Assembly: GCF_008304605.1 (NCBI RefSeq)
Contig: NZ_PIJY01000027.1
Span: 1 to 64,000, forward strand
Origin: Oceanobacillus polygoni
GTDB taxonomy: Bacteria; Bacillota; Bacilli; Bacillales; Amphibacillaceae
Direction of reading: 5' to 3'
DNA length: 64,000 nucleotides
Part shown: positions 9,325-22,724 of the stretch, piece after piece
Position numbering within the stretch: position 1 is the stretch's first letter
Layout of the letters: each line of letters starts with the position of its first letter
Made by a program: the position numbers and the translations under genes
Notes under the pieces: generated by a model
What the model was told of the DNA's origin: nothing
Seen by the model: only the letters and a program-made list of their open reading frames with translations
Database searches by the model: none

Positions 9325-10431
9325 CTAATGAAAAATATGAACCGTTGGAGTTTCATCACCAGCATTACGATAAATTAAACTTTCTGCTTGGTTACTGGAT
9401 GTAATGTTTATTTCCAAATCATAATAGTTCGAGAACATGTCTTGAACAAGACCATATGCATATTGTGTGAAACCCATTACCTCTGCTTTCCCATAAAACT
9501 CAATTGGAACCTCAATGGTTAATTTTTGCAATTCGCCATTGACATAAAAACCTTCTCCAATCAGTCCAACATAGTTAGGAAAAAACTGAGCGATTTCATT
9601 GCCAAAGCTAGTTACAATTTCATGATCATCGTAATATTTTTCTCTTCCTTCAGCTGAAGGAAATAAAATATTTTCTTCATCAACATCTTCCCAATCACTT
9701 ATAGAATTGCTGCCTCCTGGTACATTTGCTCTAGCAACAAAGTTCCCTGGTACAGGGGATGCTTGTTCTGCTTCTCGATACAATGCAACCATAATTGGAA
9801 TATCCGCTAATCCTTCCTCTTGACGGATTTCCTCCACAACAGCTTCAGCGATTCGATCACCTTGTGCAAGCATATCTTCCTCTGAGATATTTTCATAATA
9901 ATATGGTCCACCAATCTCGGTTTGGAAGCGGTAAACGGATTTGAGAGCAATTCCGATCGACATGCCTGCGATTTGTACGGTGCCATCATCATTATGTTTT
10001 AAATAATTTTGCTCCAAAATATGTGACAGATAGCGTGGATTGTCCCGAAAAGTATCCTCATCTGATCCTGTTTCCACCTCTGGATTCAATCCATCGATCC
10101 AGTCATAGATTCGACCCGATGTTAAATATTGTCCTTCTTGAAAATAAAAATCACTTGGACTAAATACTTCCTTCGATAATCGTTGCAATCCTTGCTCCAT
10201 TTCGTCAATATCTACCCGGTTTGCCAATTGGTTGACAATTACACCTCTAGCTTGACTCGTTTTATAAGGAAGGATCATTCGATAATTTTCATCCGATAAT
10301 TGATAGCTTGGGACAATGGAAGTTTCTTGTTCAGTATCGGCATTTTGCAGCACTTCTTCTTCCGTTGACTTCTGTACACAGCCTGTTATAAAAAGGAGTG
10401 TACAGAGTAAAACAGCACTTATTTTTTTCAA
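9325..10431 (-). CDS. camS: CamS-family lipoprotein
   Basis: The 368-residue lipoprotein has the signal MKKISAVLLCTLLFITGC, with lipobox FITGC and lipidated Cys18. The remainder matches the CamS/YerH family, whose signal peptides are the source of sex-pheromone-like peptides in staphylococci and enterococci; the role of the mature protein is unknown. It is the last gene of pcrB-pcrA-ligA-camS, starting 14 nt after ligA, the same order as in B. subtilis (yerH). Confidence 0.88.
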   Translation of the reverse strand: MKKISAVLLCTLLFITGCVQKSTEEEVLQNADTEQETSIVPSYQLSDENYRMILPYKTSQARGVIVNQLANRVDIDEMEQGLQRLSKEVFSPSDFYFQEGQYLTSGRIYDWIDGLNPEVETGSDEDTFRDNPRYLSHILEQNYLKHNDDGTVQIAGMSIGIALKSVYRFQTEIGGPYYYENISEEDMLAQGDRIAEAVVEEIRQEEGLADIPIMVALYREAEQASPVPGNFVARANVPGGSNSISDWEDVDEENILFPSAEGREKYYDDHEIVTSFGNEIAQFFPNYVGLIGEGFYVNGELQKLTIEVPIEFYGKAEVMGFTQYAYGLVQDMFSNYYDLEINITSSNQAESLIYRNAGDETPTVHIFH

Positions 10432-10444
10432 GGTCTAACACTCC

Positions 10445-14690
<4,246 letters not shown>

Positions 14691-14729
14691 GCTTACACCA
14701 CTCCTTGAATCATTTATCTTTTAAAGGTG

Positions 14730-14919
14730 GTTCAAAAAGGTCCGGTAAAATGGCACATCCTGTGGAAGCCCGGCGCTCGGGCTGCCCGCCTCGAACTTCG
14801 ACGCACAGGACGTGCTAGTGTCGGCGTTGCAACAAATCTTTTCGGTACTGCGATTTATCGCAGTACCATGACGTTGCTACTTTAGCCGACCTCGGTCCTT
14901 TTTGTCCTCCTTTTTGAAC
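14730..14919. repeat. structured intergenic element with terminal inverted repeats (MITE-like)
   Basis: This 190-bp element is bounded by GTTCAAAAAGG and its inverse CCTTTTTGAAC. Inside are GCACATCCTGTG (14753) pairing with CACAGGACGTGC (14804), GCCCG/CGGGC, GTCGGC (14820) pairing with GCCGAC (14885), and a perfect 11-bp hairpin, GGTACTGCGAT with ATCGCAGTACC (14844-14867). It is G+C-richer than its surroundings and sits between pcrB and pcrA, genes normally close together. A 49-bp relative lies at 48924-48972. No protein is encoded. Confidence 0.75.
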
Positions 14920-14922
14920 ACA

Positions 14923-15606
14923 CTATTTTACTGCTGCTACTGTTTTGAGTGCATTTTTAATATCTGTATAGATACTATTTCCAACTATAATTACATCCGC
15001 ATGCTCTTTCATTTCCTTCGCCTGTGCGACGTTCTCGATTCCACCGCCATAAAAAAGCAACGTATTATCCAGCTCCTGTTTTACCTCTTTCACAAGCTCC
15101 GGATCTCCGTATGTACCGCTATACTCCACATAAAATATTGGTAGGTGAAAAACATGCTCTGCCATGTATGCATATGCCTTCACATCTTCTTTATCCGGTA
15201 AATAGCTGTTCGTATACGTAAATGCTTTCGCGTCCTCATTCAATATACAGTATCCTTCGAAAAATATCTCGCTGTACTCCATCATATCGATATACTCTTT
15301 GATTGCTTTATGCTGGATATCCATCATAAATTTTTTCTCTTTGGAATTAAGCACCATCGGGATAAAGTAGTAATCAAATCCCGGGGTAAGTGCATCCTCA
15401 TTGGATATTTCCAAAACACATGGAACCGTATGACTACGACGAATCCGTGATAATAAATCGAGCACACCGTCCAATGTTACATTATCCGTCCCACCAACGA
15501 TTATCGCATCCGTACCTGATTCACAAATTAGATCTAAATCCTCGTCCGAAATCTCCTTTGCTGGATCAAGTTTAAATATATGTTTCCATTCATTAATTGT
15601 CTTCAA
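14923..15606 (-). CDS. pcrB: heptaprenylglyceryl phosphate synthase PcrB
   Basis: PcrB joins heptaprenyl diphosphate to sn-glycerol-1-phosphate, making an archaeal-type ether lipid. The 227-residue TIM-barrel protein carries SGTDAIIVGGTDNVT near the N terminus and LFYGGGIENVAQAKEM and DVIIVGNSIY, the phosphate-binding glycines of the GGGP/HepGP synthase family. The start codon is TTG behind GGAGGAATAAACTG. The gene ends 4 nt from the repeat that separates it from pcrA. Confidence 0.92.
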   Translation of the reverse strand: MKTINEWKHIFKLDPAKEISDEDLDLICESGTDAIIVGGTDNVTLDGVLDLLSRIRRSHTVPCVLEISNEDALTPGFDYYFIPMVLNSKEKKFMMDIQHKAIKEYIDMMEYSEIFFEGYCILNEDAKAFTYTNSYLPDKEDVKAYAYMAEHVFHLPIFYVEYSGTYGDPELVKEVKQELDNTLLFYGGGIENVAQAKEMKEHADVIIVGNSIYTDIKNALKTVAAVK

Positions 15607-15830
15607 CAGTTTATTCCTCCATCATCGTATTACATTAGTCTATTATACCAAAAAATAAGGTTGGAATTTAGGGATATGACGAATGTTTATAAAATCAAAA
15701 TATGAGGAAGTATCTTATCTATATTTGTAATTTATTTTATTAATTTTTGTAAGCTTGGCATCCCCCAAATGCCAAGTATCCCTGAGCGGATGCCCAAGAA
15801 AGTTCTATACTTTCAATGCTATCAACAAAA
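15607..15830. other. intergenic region pcrB-yerC
   Basis: No gene is seen. A perfect short hairpin (CTTGGCAT ... ATGCCAAG, about 15754-15776) is present without a T-run on its 3' side in either direction. Its role is unclear. Confidence 0.4.
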
Positions 15831-15872
15831 GAATAGAAACCGTAACCCCTTCTAAGGGCACGGTTTCTATTC
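15831..15872 (-). terminator. terminator after yerC
   Basis: The 11-bp stem ATAGAAACCGT / ACGGTTTCTAT, with inner CCCTT/AAGGG, overlaps the yerC stop codon and is followed on the minus strand by TCTTTTG. Confidence 0.75.
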
Positions 15873-16163
15873 TTTTTCTTTTATTCTATCTAATACCATC
15901 AGATAGCCATCGCTACCATAATTGATACATCTTCGAACACGCGATATCGTTGCAGTTGATGCTTTCGTTTCATTTTCAATTGCACTATATGTCTTTCCCT
16001 CTGTCAGCATTTTTGCTACTTGCAGGCGCTGTGAAATAGACTGGATTTCAGACATTGTGGCAATATCATCAAAAAAGCGATAGCATTCTTCTATATTTTC
16101 CAGTGATAGGATAGCTTCGAATAGTTGATCTAACTGTTTTCCGCGTAATTTATCGATTTGCAA
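15867..16163 (-). CDS. yerC: YerC/YecD family TrpR-like DNA-binding protein
   Basis: The 98-residue protein has the TrpR-like helix-turn-helix segment SQRLQVAKMLTEGKTYSAIENETKASTATISRVRRCINYG. The start is taken as TTG at 16163 (giving MQIDKLRGKQLDQLF, the conserved family N terminus) 7 nt after AGGAGGG. It is one of three small genes (yerC-yerB-yerA) whose order is kept from B. subtilis. The regulatory target is not known. Confidence 0.88.
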   Translation of the reverse strand: MQIDKLRGKQLDQLFEAILSLENIEECYRFFDDIATMSEIQSISQRLQVAKMLTEGKTYSAIENETKASTATISRVRRCINYGSDGYLMVLDRIKEKE

Positions 16164-16185
16164 AGTCAAAACCCTCCTGATTATA

Positions 16186-17244
16186 CTAGTCGTTTGATAT
16201 CGTAACAGATTGCTGAATTCCAGGATTCGTTGGTACAACATTTATCCATGTCTTTCCAGGAACAAGACCAATAGGCTGGCCATCTTTCACAGGTATTATT
16301 CTTCCATCCTTGTTTTCCCATTGAATCTCCTGAACGTGACCTTTTTGAATAAGGTATCCTTCTCCACCTGATTGGAAGTCAATGGCCCTTCTGCCATCAG
16401 AATCAATTACCTCATGGGGAGTTTCAACAATAAACACATTATCGACTTGGATTGCGGAGTCCGTATTCATATCAACCGTCTGCTCTCCATTACTGGTGCG
16501 AGCATATTTCCCGCTAGCTTCGTCAAATGTGAATTCAATAGTCTCCGTATTATCGCCATACACTACTTGAACGTGTGCAGCTTTTTCACCAGCAAGACCT
16601 TCGATTTCATCTGCCGTCAGAAAGTCCAAAGGTTCGTGCGACGTTGTTGTTTCATATCCTTTCGTTGATGCTACATCATAAACAGCACCAAGCTGGAGAT
16701 ACGAATTATGCGGTGCTTCACGGGAGGTTTCCCTAGTAAATAAAACCCCATCATTATCATAGGTAGAACCATTCAGAAAATTAACCCCACGATTTACAAT
16801 CATTTCATCAACAAACGCTGCTGCGCCATGATATACATAAATCGCTTCATATGCATCTGCAAGCTCGAAATAGTATTCTCTTGCACTTCTGACCGGCCCG
16901 ACAACTTCTGGCATTTCACTTTGATATAAAGCAAGAAAGCGAGTAATCGTACCTTCTGCTAAAATTTCAAAAACGATATCTGCTTCTGATAACCCGGATT
17001 GTGGTCTTGCAGCAGCATGATTATTTACCATGACAGCAACCATTCGATTGTCTACAGGCTCATTCGTTCCAATACCCGTTAGTGGAAAAATAGCTGTATA
17101 ACGTTCATCTTCCTCAGGTTGATTTTCCTTTTCATCAGGGACATTGTCCTTCTCTTGATTATCATTAACCGCTTGGTCATTCGATGAACAAGCAGCAAGT
17201 GCTAGAACAAAGACCGCTAGTGTTAACAAAAGTAATTTTTTCAT
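16186..17244 (-). CDS. yerB: DUF3048 lipoprotein YerB
   Basis: The 352-residue lipoprotein has the signal MKKLLLLTLAVFVLALAAC (lipidated Cys19) and an acidic linker, then the two DUF3048 domains. The motifs PVDNRMVAVMVNNHAAARPQSG and VGPVRSARPYY-like VGPVRSAREYYF are typical, and a C-terminal PVKDGQPIGLVPGKTWINVVP segment closes the protein. It is probably surface anchored. The molecular function of the family is not established. Confidence 0.88.
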   Translation of the reverse strand: MKKLLLLTLAVFVLALAACSSNDQAVNDNQEKDNVPDEKENQPEEDERYTAIFPLTGIGTNEPVDNRMVAVMVNNHAAARPQSGLSEADIVFEILAEGTITRFLALYQSEMPEVVGPVRSAREYYFELADAYEAIYVYHGAAAFVDEMIVNRGVNFLNGSTYDNDGVLFTRETSREAPHNSYLQLGAVYDVASTKGYETTTSHEPLDFLTADEIEGLAGEKAAHVQVVYGDNTETIEFTFDEASGKYARTSNGEQTVDMNTDSAIQVDNVFIVETPHEVIDSDGRRAIDFQSGGEGYLIQKGHVQEIQWENKDGRIIPVKDGQPIGLVPGKTWINVVPTNPGIQQSVTISND

Positions 17245-17286
17245 TTATGTCCACACTCTCTAATTTAGTCTATGTTCTATTATATG

Positions 17287-19026
17287 CTATCGCATCGTTG
17301 CTGGGAAGAGAATTGTCCGATTCTTTATATCCACCAAGCCTTGTTGCGTGATCCGCAAGAACGGTAAATGTGTCGCGGATAGAAACAATATGCTATAAAA
17401 TGGGTCGCTAAAAGCATAACCAAAATCTTTTAGGTAGTTCTTTAATTTTTCTTCTTCAATGATAAGATTTTCGATTGATTTCTTTGATATAAACCCTCCA
17501 AGCTGGAGAGGTATTTCTGCTAAAATTTCCCCATCATGAACAAGGACGATACCACCGCCAATTTCTTTCAAGCGTTGCCAAGAAAGTAATATATCCTTCT
17601 TGTTTTTTCCAATAAACACAATATCACCAGAAGCAGAAAAACTGCTTGCTATTGCACCTAAGTTTGGAGCAAAGCCACGAATCGTCGTATTGACTCGCCA
17701 TGTACCTTGCAGGTCCATTAATAATAGAAATTGATCACCATTCGTTCCCGATAAATCATTGACGTTAATGTCTGCCTCAATACTGTACGGCTTTACGATT
17801 ACATTGTTCACCATTTCTAATCCAAGTGGAACGGAAAATTGCAGATCTCCTTCATCTAAATCCCAGTCAAAGGTTGCTGGACCAATTCCATACTTATCCC
17901 AGTTAATCATCGACTCGCCTTCTTGTACTTGATGCTCTTGCACAATCCATTGTCCTTTTGCCAAGACACTCTCCGGATGTGGATTAGCTTTGTCTGTTAA
18001 TATATTAATATGAGCAACACGTCCAGGTGCAATACTGCCAATCTGTTCATCCAATTGGAAGTGTTTTGCTGCATTATAGCTCGCCATGCGGTATGCCTCT
18101 TCCAGCGGGATTCCTTTTTCTATCGCAATTTCAAGGCAAACATTAATGATGCCTTTTTGCATAAATGCAGGTGTCGGACCATCCATCGTTAACATCAGAT
18201 TATCAAAATTCTTTAGCCCCGATTCAAGAATTTCTTCTATAAGGATCGGTAAATCTGGTCGTATAACAGAATAACGCAATGCAGCACTATATCCGAGTCG
18301 CAAACGTCGAAGGACTTCTTCACCTGTCATCGCCTCATGGTCTGAGCTCACACCTAGCAGCTTCATTTTTGTTAATGTTTTCTCCGATGCTCCTGGTAAA
18401 TGCCCTTCCACTGGCTTCCCAAGGCGTTTTGCTTCCTGAATCCAGTAGAGCAACCGGTCATTTCCAGCAAGCAGACTCGGCCACGCTGTTAATTCACCAC
18501 CCTGCACCACATTTGGATGTGATAACCATGAAAGAACATCTGGAGTATTGTATAATTCCTCTTCATCATGTAAGGCCGTCTGTGAATCAAAGCGCGCCCA
18601 CCAATACATGGAAACCGGTAATTTATTGAACTCTTCTATTATAGAAAACGCTTTCTTTTTATCTAACAACAAGTTCCACGTTAAGCTATCATTCACCAAT
18701 GTTGTTGTGCCAAAAGTTGCTGCATGAAAAGCTAATGCTTCCGGGTTCGCTAACTGAAATGGATGTGCGTGGGGTTCAATATATCCTGGAACCAAGTATT
18801 TCCCAGTGCAGTCCACCACTTCTACATCTTTAAGCTGCTTTGGTAATTGTTCACCAACATAAATAATGCGGTCATTAAAAATCCATATATTTGCTTCTAG
18901 CCATTGTTTTGTATATACATTTAAATAGGTACTGTTTTTCAATACAAGTGTTGGTGCTACTAAGCCATCAACTACTTTCACATGCTGTCTTAGTTCACGG
19001 TTTCGCCAGTTCGACCCATTGTTCAT
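17287..19026 (-). CDS. yerA: putative adenine deaminase-like amidohydrolase YerA
   Basis: This 579-residue protein belongs to the adenine deaminase branch of the amidohydrolase superfamily. The metal-binding GYIEPHAHPFQL motif (residues about 80-92), VEGHLPG and SSDHEAMTGEE are visible, as is the C-terminal adenase domain (GGIVLVHDGEILAEIPLQLGGFIS). The ATG at 19026 gives the length of B. subtilis YerA; a TTG at 19050 has no ribosome site. Closeness to the purine operon suggests purine salvage, but catalytic activity of YerA-type proteins is not assured. Confidence 0.85.
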   Translation of the reverse strand: MNNGSNWRNRELRQHVKVVDGLVAPTLVLKNSTYLNVYTKQWLEANIWIFNDRIIYVGEQLPKQLKDVEVVDCTGKYLVPGYIEPHAHPFQLANPEALAFHAATFGTTTLVNDSLTWNLLLDKKKAFSIIEEFNKLPVSMYWWARFDSQTALHDEEELYNTPDVLSWLSHPNVVQGGELTAWPSLLAGNDRLLYWIQEAKRLGKPVEGHLPGASEKTLTKMKLLGVSSDHEAMTGEEVLRRLRLGYSAALRYSVIRPDLPILIEEILESGLKNFDNLMLTMDGPTPAFMQKGIINVCLEIAIEKGIPLEEAYRMASYNAAKHFQLDEQIGSIAPGRVAHINILTDKANPHPESVLAKGQWIVQEHQVQEGESMINWDKYGIGPATFDWDLDEGDLQFSVPLGLEMVNNVIVKPYSIEADINVNDLSGTNGDQFLLLMDLQGTWRVNTTIRGFAPNLGAIASSFSASGDIVFIGKNKKDILLSWQRLKEIGGGIVLVHDGEILAEIPLQLGGFISKKSIENLIIEEEKLKNYLKDFGYAFSDPFYSILFLSATHLPFLRITQQGLVDIKNRTILFPATMR

Positions 19027-19252
19027 CACATATCCCAACTCTCTGATCAAGCATTTTCTTTATTTTACCATATTTTCACTTTAATAGGGTAAATTATTTA
19101 TAAATTTAAATTAACTTAATAAACTTAATAAAATTAAGAATTCGGTTATTTGTAGTTAACGGCGGATTAGGTAAGGCGAGATGAAAAAGAGCTTTTGGGG
19201 GATGGTGCTGTTTTTCCAGGATTTCGAGAGTTAGTCCTTCCATTTGGCAATG
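19027..19252. other. intergenic region yerA-purD
   Basis: No gene is seen. The minus strand should carry the yerA-yerB-yerC promoter here; A+T-rich stretches around 19070-19130 are compatible, but no clear -35/-10 pair could be fixed. Confidence 0.35.
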
Positions 19253-19280
19253 AACCACTCCCTTTCCTCAGGGAGTGGTT
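19253..19280 (-). terminator. hairpin at the end of the purine operon
   Basis: AACCACTCCCT pairs with AGGGAGTGGTT (11 bp) starting about 9 nt after the purD stop. The following bases (CATTGCC) lack a T-run, so it may act more as a 3' stabiliser than a strong terminator. Confidence 0.55.
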
Positions 19281-19289
19281 ATGGGTTAA

Positions 19290-20534
19290 TTAGTTGCCAA
19301 TATCGGTTCTAAAGAAAAATGCTGGATGTTCTACATGCGGCTTAAGCAATTCGTAGACATCCTCCGTTGCTGCTTCTAGCGAGGTGGATGTTGCACCGAC
19401 TAAGAGGACACGGCCGCCATCCGATACGATTGTGTCACCTTCAAGCTTTGTTCCTGCATGGGCAACAAACGTATTGTCTGTTACATCAAATGTTGGGATT
19501 GTTGCACCTTTTTCATAGGAGCTAGGATAGCCTTTGGACGCTACTACAACTCCTGTACACGCTTTATCCTCCCAATTTAATTCTGGATTTTTCCCATCCA
19601 ATACATCGTTGAACACTTGAACAAGATCGTTTTTCAATAATGGTAGAACAACCTGTGTCTCCGGATCTCCGAATCTTGTATTAAACTCAATAACCTTGGG
19701 ACCTTTTGTTGTCATAATTAATCCCGCGTATAAAATACCCGTGAAAGGACGTCCTTCTTTTATCATGCCATCTGCTGTCTTTTGCAAAATATGCTCCATC
19801 GAAAAATCCAAATGCTTCTTTGTCACATCGGCTACGGGGGCAAAAGCTCCCATTCCACCAGTATTTGGTCCCTCATCGTGGTCATAGGCACGTTTATGAT
19901 CACGTGCTGTTACCATTGGATACACTTGATTTTCATGAACAAATGCCATTAAAGAAAATTCTTTACCATCTAAAAATTCCTCGATAACGACAGTAGCACC
20001 AGCATTTGCGAAAGCTTTTGAGATGAGCATATCATCCACTGCTTGCAGTGCTTCTTCTTTTGTTAGCGCAACGATAACCCCTTTACCTGCAGCTAGACCA
20101 TCTGCTTTAATAACAATTGGCGCACCTTTTTCCTCTATATACGCTTTCGCCTCATTAGCTTCTGTAAATACAGCATATTCTGCCGTTGGGATATCGTATT
20201 TTTTCATAAATTCTTTTGCAAAGCTTTTACTTCCTTCAAGTAGAGCTGCTTCTTTTGTTGGAGCGAATACCCGCAATCCTTCTTCCTGAAAGCGATTAGC
20301 TATACCTTCATTTAATGGATTTTCCGGTCCAACAACTGTCAAATCAATTGCTTCTTCCTTCGCAAATGCTACAAGTCCTTCGACATCCATTTCATCGATG
20401 GCTACACATACTGCCTGCTCCTGAATCCCACCATTTCCTGGTGCTGCATAAAGCGTTGTGATTTCTTTACTTTCCGCAAGCTTCATGACGATACTATGTT
20501 CACGACCACCACGTCCGACTACTAATACTTTCAA
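19290..20534 (-). CDS. purD: phosphoribosylamine-glycine ligase
   Basis: PurD makes GAR from phosphoribosylamine and glycine with ATP, the second step of IMP synthesis. The 414-residue ATP-grasp enzyme starts MKVLVVGRGGREHSI and has APIVIKADGLAAGKGVIVA, PNTGGMGAFAP and IEFNTRFGDPETQVVLP. It is the last gene of the operon, separated from purH by an 89-nt spacer that folds into a large stem-loop. Confidence 0.96.
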   Translation of the reverse strand: MKVLVVGRGGREHSIVMKLAESKEITTLYAAPGNGGIQEQAVCVAIDEMDVEGLVAFAKEEAIDLTVVGPENPLNEGIANRFQEEGLRVFAPTKEAALLEGSKSFAKEFMKKYDIPTAEYAVFTEANEAKAYIEEKGAPIVIKADGLAAGKGVIVALTKEEALQAVDDMLISKAFANAGATVVIEEFLDGKEFSLMAFVHENQVYPMVTARDHKRAYDHDEGPNTGGMGAFAPVADVTKKHLDFSMEHILQKTADGMIKEGRPFTGILYAGLIMTTKGPKVIEFNTRFGDPETQVVLPLLKNDLVQVFNDVLDGKNPELNWEDKACTGVVVASKGYPSSYEKGATIPTFDVTDNTFVAHAGTKLEGDTIVSDGGRVLLVGATSTSLEAATEDVYELLKPHVEHPAFFFRTDIGN

Positions 20535-20559
20535 TTGGAATCCTCCTTAAATAAAGTGG

Positions 20560-20609
20560 AAAAGTCACCGGGACCGATGGAACAGCCTCCATTGACCTGG
20601 TGACTTTTA
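20560..20609 (-). other. intercistronic stem-loop purH-purD
   Basis: AAAAGTCACC pairs with GGTGACTTTT around an inner imperfect stem. It lies 15 nt after the purH stop and before the purD ribosome site (AAGGAGGATTCC). The minus-strand T-run is only TTTTCC. It could act as a partial terminator or a processing and stability site that lowers purD expression relative to purH. Confidence 0.5.
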
Positions 20610-20623
20610 AACATACATTTCGT

Positions 20624-22156
20624 TTAATGTTTAAAATGACGCATTCCTGTATATACCATTGCGATACCATGCTCGTCACAAACATCGATAGAATCCTGGT
20701 CTCTTTTGGAACCGCCTGGCTGGATAATAGCCGTAATTCCAGCTTTTACTGCTGCTTCAACCGTATCTGGCATTGGGAAAAATGCATCAGATGCCATTAC
20801 GGATCCTTCTGCCTTATCACCTGCTTGTTCGATTGCAATGTTCGCAGCACCAATTCGGTTCATTTGTCCAGCACCAACACCGATTGTCTGGTTATCCTTT
20901 GCAAGTAAGATCGCATTTGATTTCACATGTTTTACTGCTTTCCAAGCAAATAGCAAGTTTTCAAGCTCTTCTTCTGTAGGTTCACGTTTTGTTGCGACCT
21001 TCAAATCATCAACTGAGACGTTTCCATCATCACTATTTTGAATCAAGACACCGCCACTTACCGTTGTCAGTTTTTTCATCGGAGTTGTATCACTTGTCAA
21101 TTCTAATTCAAGCAAACGAATATTTTTCTTTCTTGTCAAAATCTCCAATGCATCTGCACTAAATCTAGGTGCAATAACGATTTCAAGGAAAATTTCGCTT
21201 AGTTTTTCTGCAGTAGCTTGATCGATTTCTCGATTACAAGCGACGATTCCACCGAAAATAGAAATCGGGTCTGCATCATACGCACGATTGAAGGCTCCTT
21301 CCATCGTTTCAGATACACCAATTCCACAAGGATTCATATGCTTTACAGCGACTGCTGCTGGAGCTGTGTACTCTGCTAAAATTTCAAGCGCTGCATTCGC
21401 ATCTTGAATATTATTATAGGATAACTCCTTACCATGTAGCTGTTTAGCTGTTGCCAGACTCGTGTTTTTATTTATTGGGTTTCGGTAAAAAGCTGCCTGC
21501 TGATGCGGATTTTCTCCGTAACGTAAATCTTGAACCTTTTCATATGTAACCGTATAGGTTTCTGGAAATTCCTCGTTTGTTTCCGACATAAAATATTGCG
21601 CAATCATGGCATCATAGTTTGCTGTATGACGGAATACTTTCGCCGCTAGCTGTTTACGTATTTCTGAATCTAGCTTGTCAGTTTGAATTGCTTGCAGCAC
21701 TTTATCATAATCAGCAGGATCAACGACTACTGCTACACCTTCAAAGTTCTTTGCAGCAGAACGAAGCATAGTTGGACCACCAATATCAATATTTTCAATG
21801 ATTTCTTCATTGGAAACACCTTGCTTCTCTAGTGTTTGCTTGAATGGATATAAATTCACAACAACCATATCGATTGGAGAAATATTGTTTTCTTCCATTT
21901 GTTTCATATGATCTGGGTTGGAACGTTTTCCAAGCAAGCCACCGTGAACGAGTGGATGCAATGTTTTGACACGACCATCCATGATTTCAGGAAAACCTGT
22001 TACATCATCAACAGGTTTCGCTTCAATTCCAGCATCTACGAGGGTACGAAGCGTACCACCTGTAGAAATAATTTCATAGCCTGCTTCTACAAGTCCTGTA
22101 GCAAATGCTGTAAGATTACTTTTATCTGAAACACTAATTAGTGCTCTTTTGCTCAT
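20624..22156 (-). CDS. purH: bifunctional AICAR formyltransferase / IMP cyclohydrolase
   Basis: PurH performs the last two steps of IMP synthesis. The 510-residue protein has the N-terminal MGS-like cyclohydrolase domain (RALISVSDKSNLTAFA ... EIISTGGT ... GFPEIMDGRVKTLHP) and the C-terminal transformylase domain with KHMNPCGIG and the terminal GGSKRDQDSIDVCDEHGIAMVYTGMRHFKH. It starts 10 nt after purN ends. Confidence 0.97.
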   Translation of the reverse strand: MSKRALISVSDKSNLTAFATGLVEAGYEIISTGGTLRTLVDAGIEAKPVDDVTGFPEIMDGRVKTLHPLVHGGLLGKRSNPDHMKQMEENNISPIDMVVVNLYPFKQTLEKQGVSNEEIIENIDIGGPTMLRSAAKNFEGVAVVVDPADYDKVLQAIQTDKLDSEIRKQLAAKVFRHTANYDAMIAQYFMSETNEEFPETYTVTYEKVQDLRYGENPHQQAAFYRNPINKNTSLATAKQLHGKELSYNNIQDANAALEILAEYTAPAAVAVKHMNPCGIGVSETMEGAFNRAYDADPISIFGGIVACNREIDQATAEKLSEIFLEIVIAPRFSADALEILTRKKNIRLLELELTSDTTPMKKLTTVSGGVLIQNSDDGNVSVDDLKVATKREPTEEELENLLFAWKAVKHVKSNAILLAKDNQTIGVGAGQMNRIGAANIAIEQAGDKAEGSVMASDAFFPMPDTVEAAVKAGITAIIQPGGSKRDQDSIDVCDEHGIAMVYTGMRHFKH

Positions 22157-22166
22157 TACTTATCCC

Positions 22167-22724
22167 TCACTTCGATTGTAAAAGTTGATTAATTACTTTT
22201 GGATATAATTGATGCTCCACTTGTTGGATTCGCTTCTTTAAGGATTCTTCCGTATCATCTTTAAGAATCGTTACCTTTTCCTGAACGATAATTGGACCCG
22301 TATCAATTCCTTCATCAATATAATGAACGGTAACTCCAGTTGTTCCTACCCCTGCACGAAACGCCTGGCCAATTGCATCAACCCCAGGAAATGCTGGTAA
22401 TAGGGATGGGTGGATATTTAAGATCCTTCCTTCATAACTTCGCAGTAGCGTAGGTCCAGCGATTCGCATATAGCCCGCAAGGAAAATCCACGAAATCCCA
22501 CTTTCTTCTAATTTGTCGATAATAACCTTTTCGTAGGTTGCCTTATCTGGAGCATCGAATACGAAGGTGGGAACACCGTACTTCTCAGCCTTCGCTATCA
22601 CACTCGCACCGGCTTTATCACATACAAGTAATGCAATTTCACAGGCGAGATGTTTTGTTTCCATGATTGCCTCAAAATTACTTCCTGTCCCAGAGGCAAA
22701 CACCGCTGCTTTTAACTTGCTCAT
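22167..22724 (-). CDS. purN: phosphoribosylglycinamide formyltransferase (folate-dependent)
   Basis: PurN transfers a formyl group from 10-formyl-THF to GAR. The 185-residue protein shows [13 protein letters not shown], the folate/catalytic region [14 protein letters not shown] (catalytic Asn-His) and [19 protein letters not shown] (catalytic Asp). It overlaps the purM stop codon by 4 nt (ATGA). Confidence 0.96.
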   Translation of the reverse strand: MSKLKAAVFASGTGSNFEAIMETKHLACEIALLVCDKAGASVIAKAEKYGVPTFVFDAPDKATYEKVIIDKLEESGISWIFLAGYMRIAGPTLLRSYEGRILNIHPSLLPAFPGVDAIGQAFRAGVGTTGVTVHYIDEGIDTGPIIVQEKVTILKDDTEESLKKRIQQVEHQLYPKVINQLLQSK

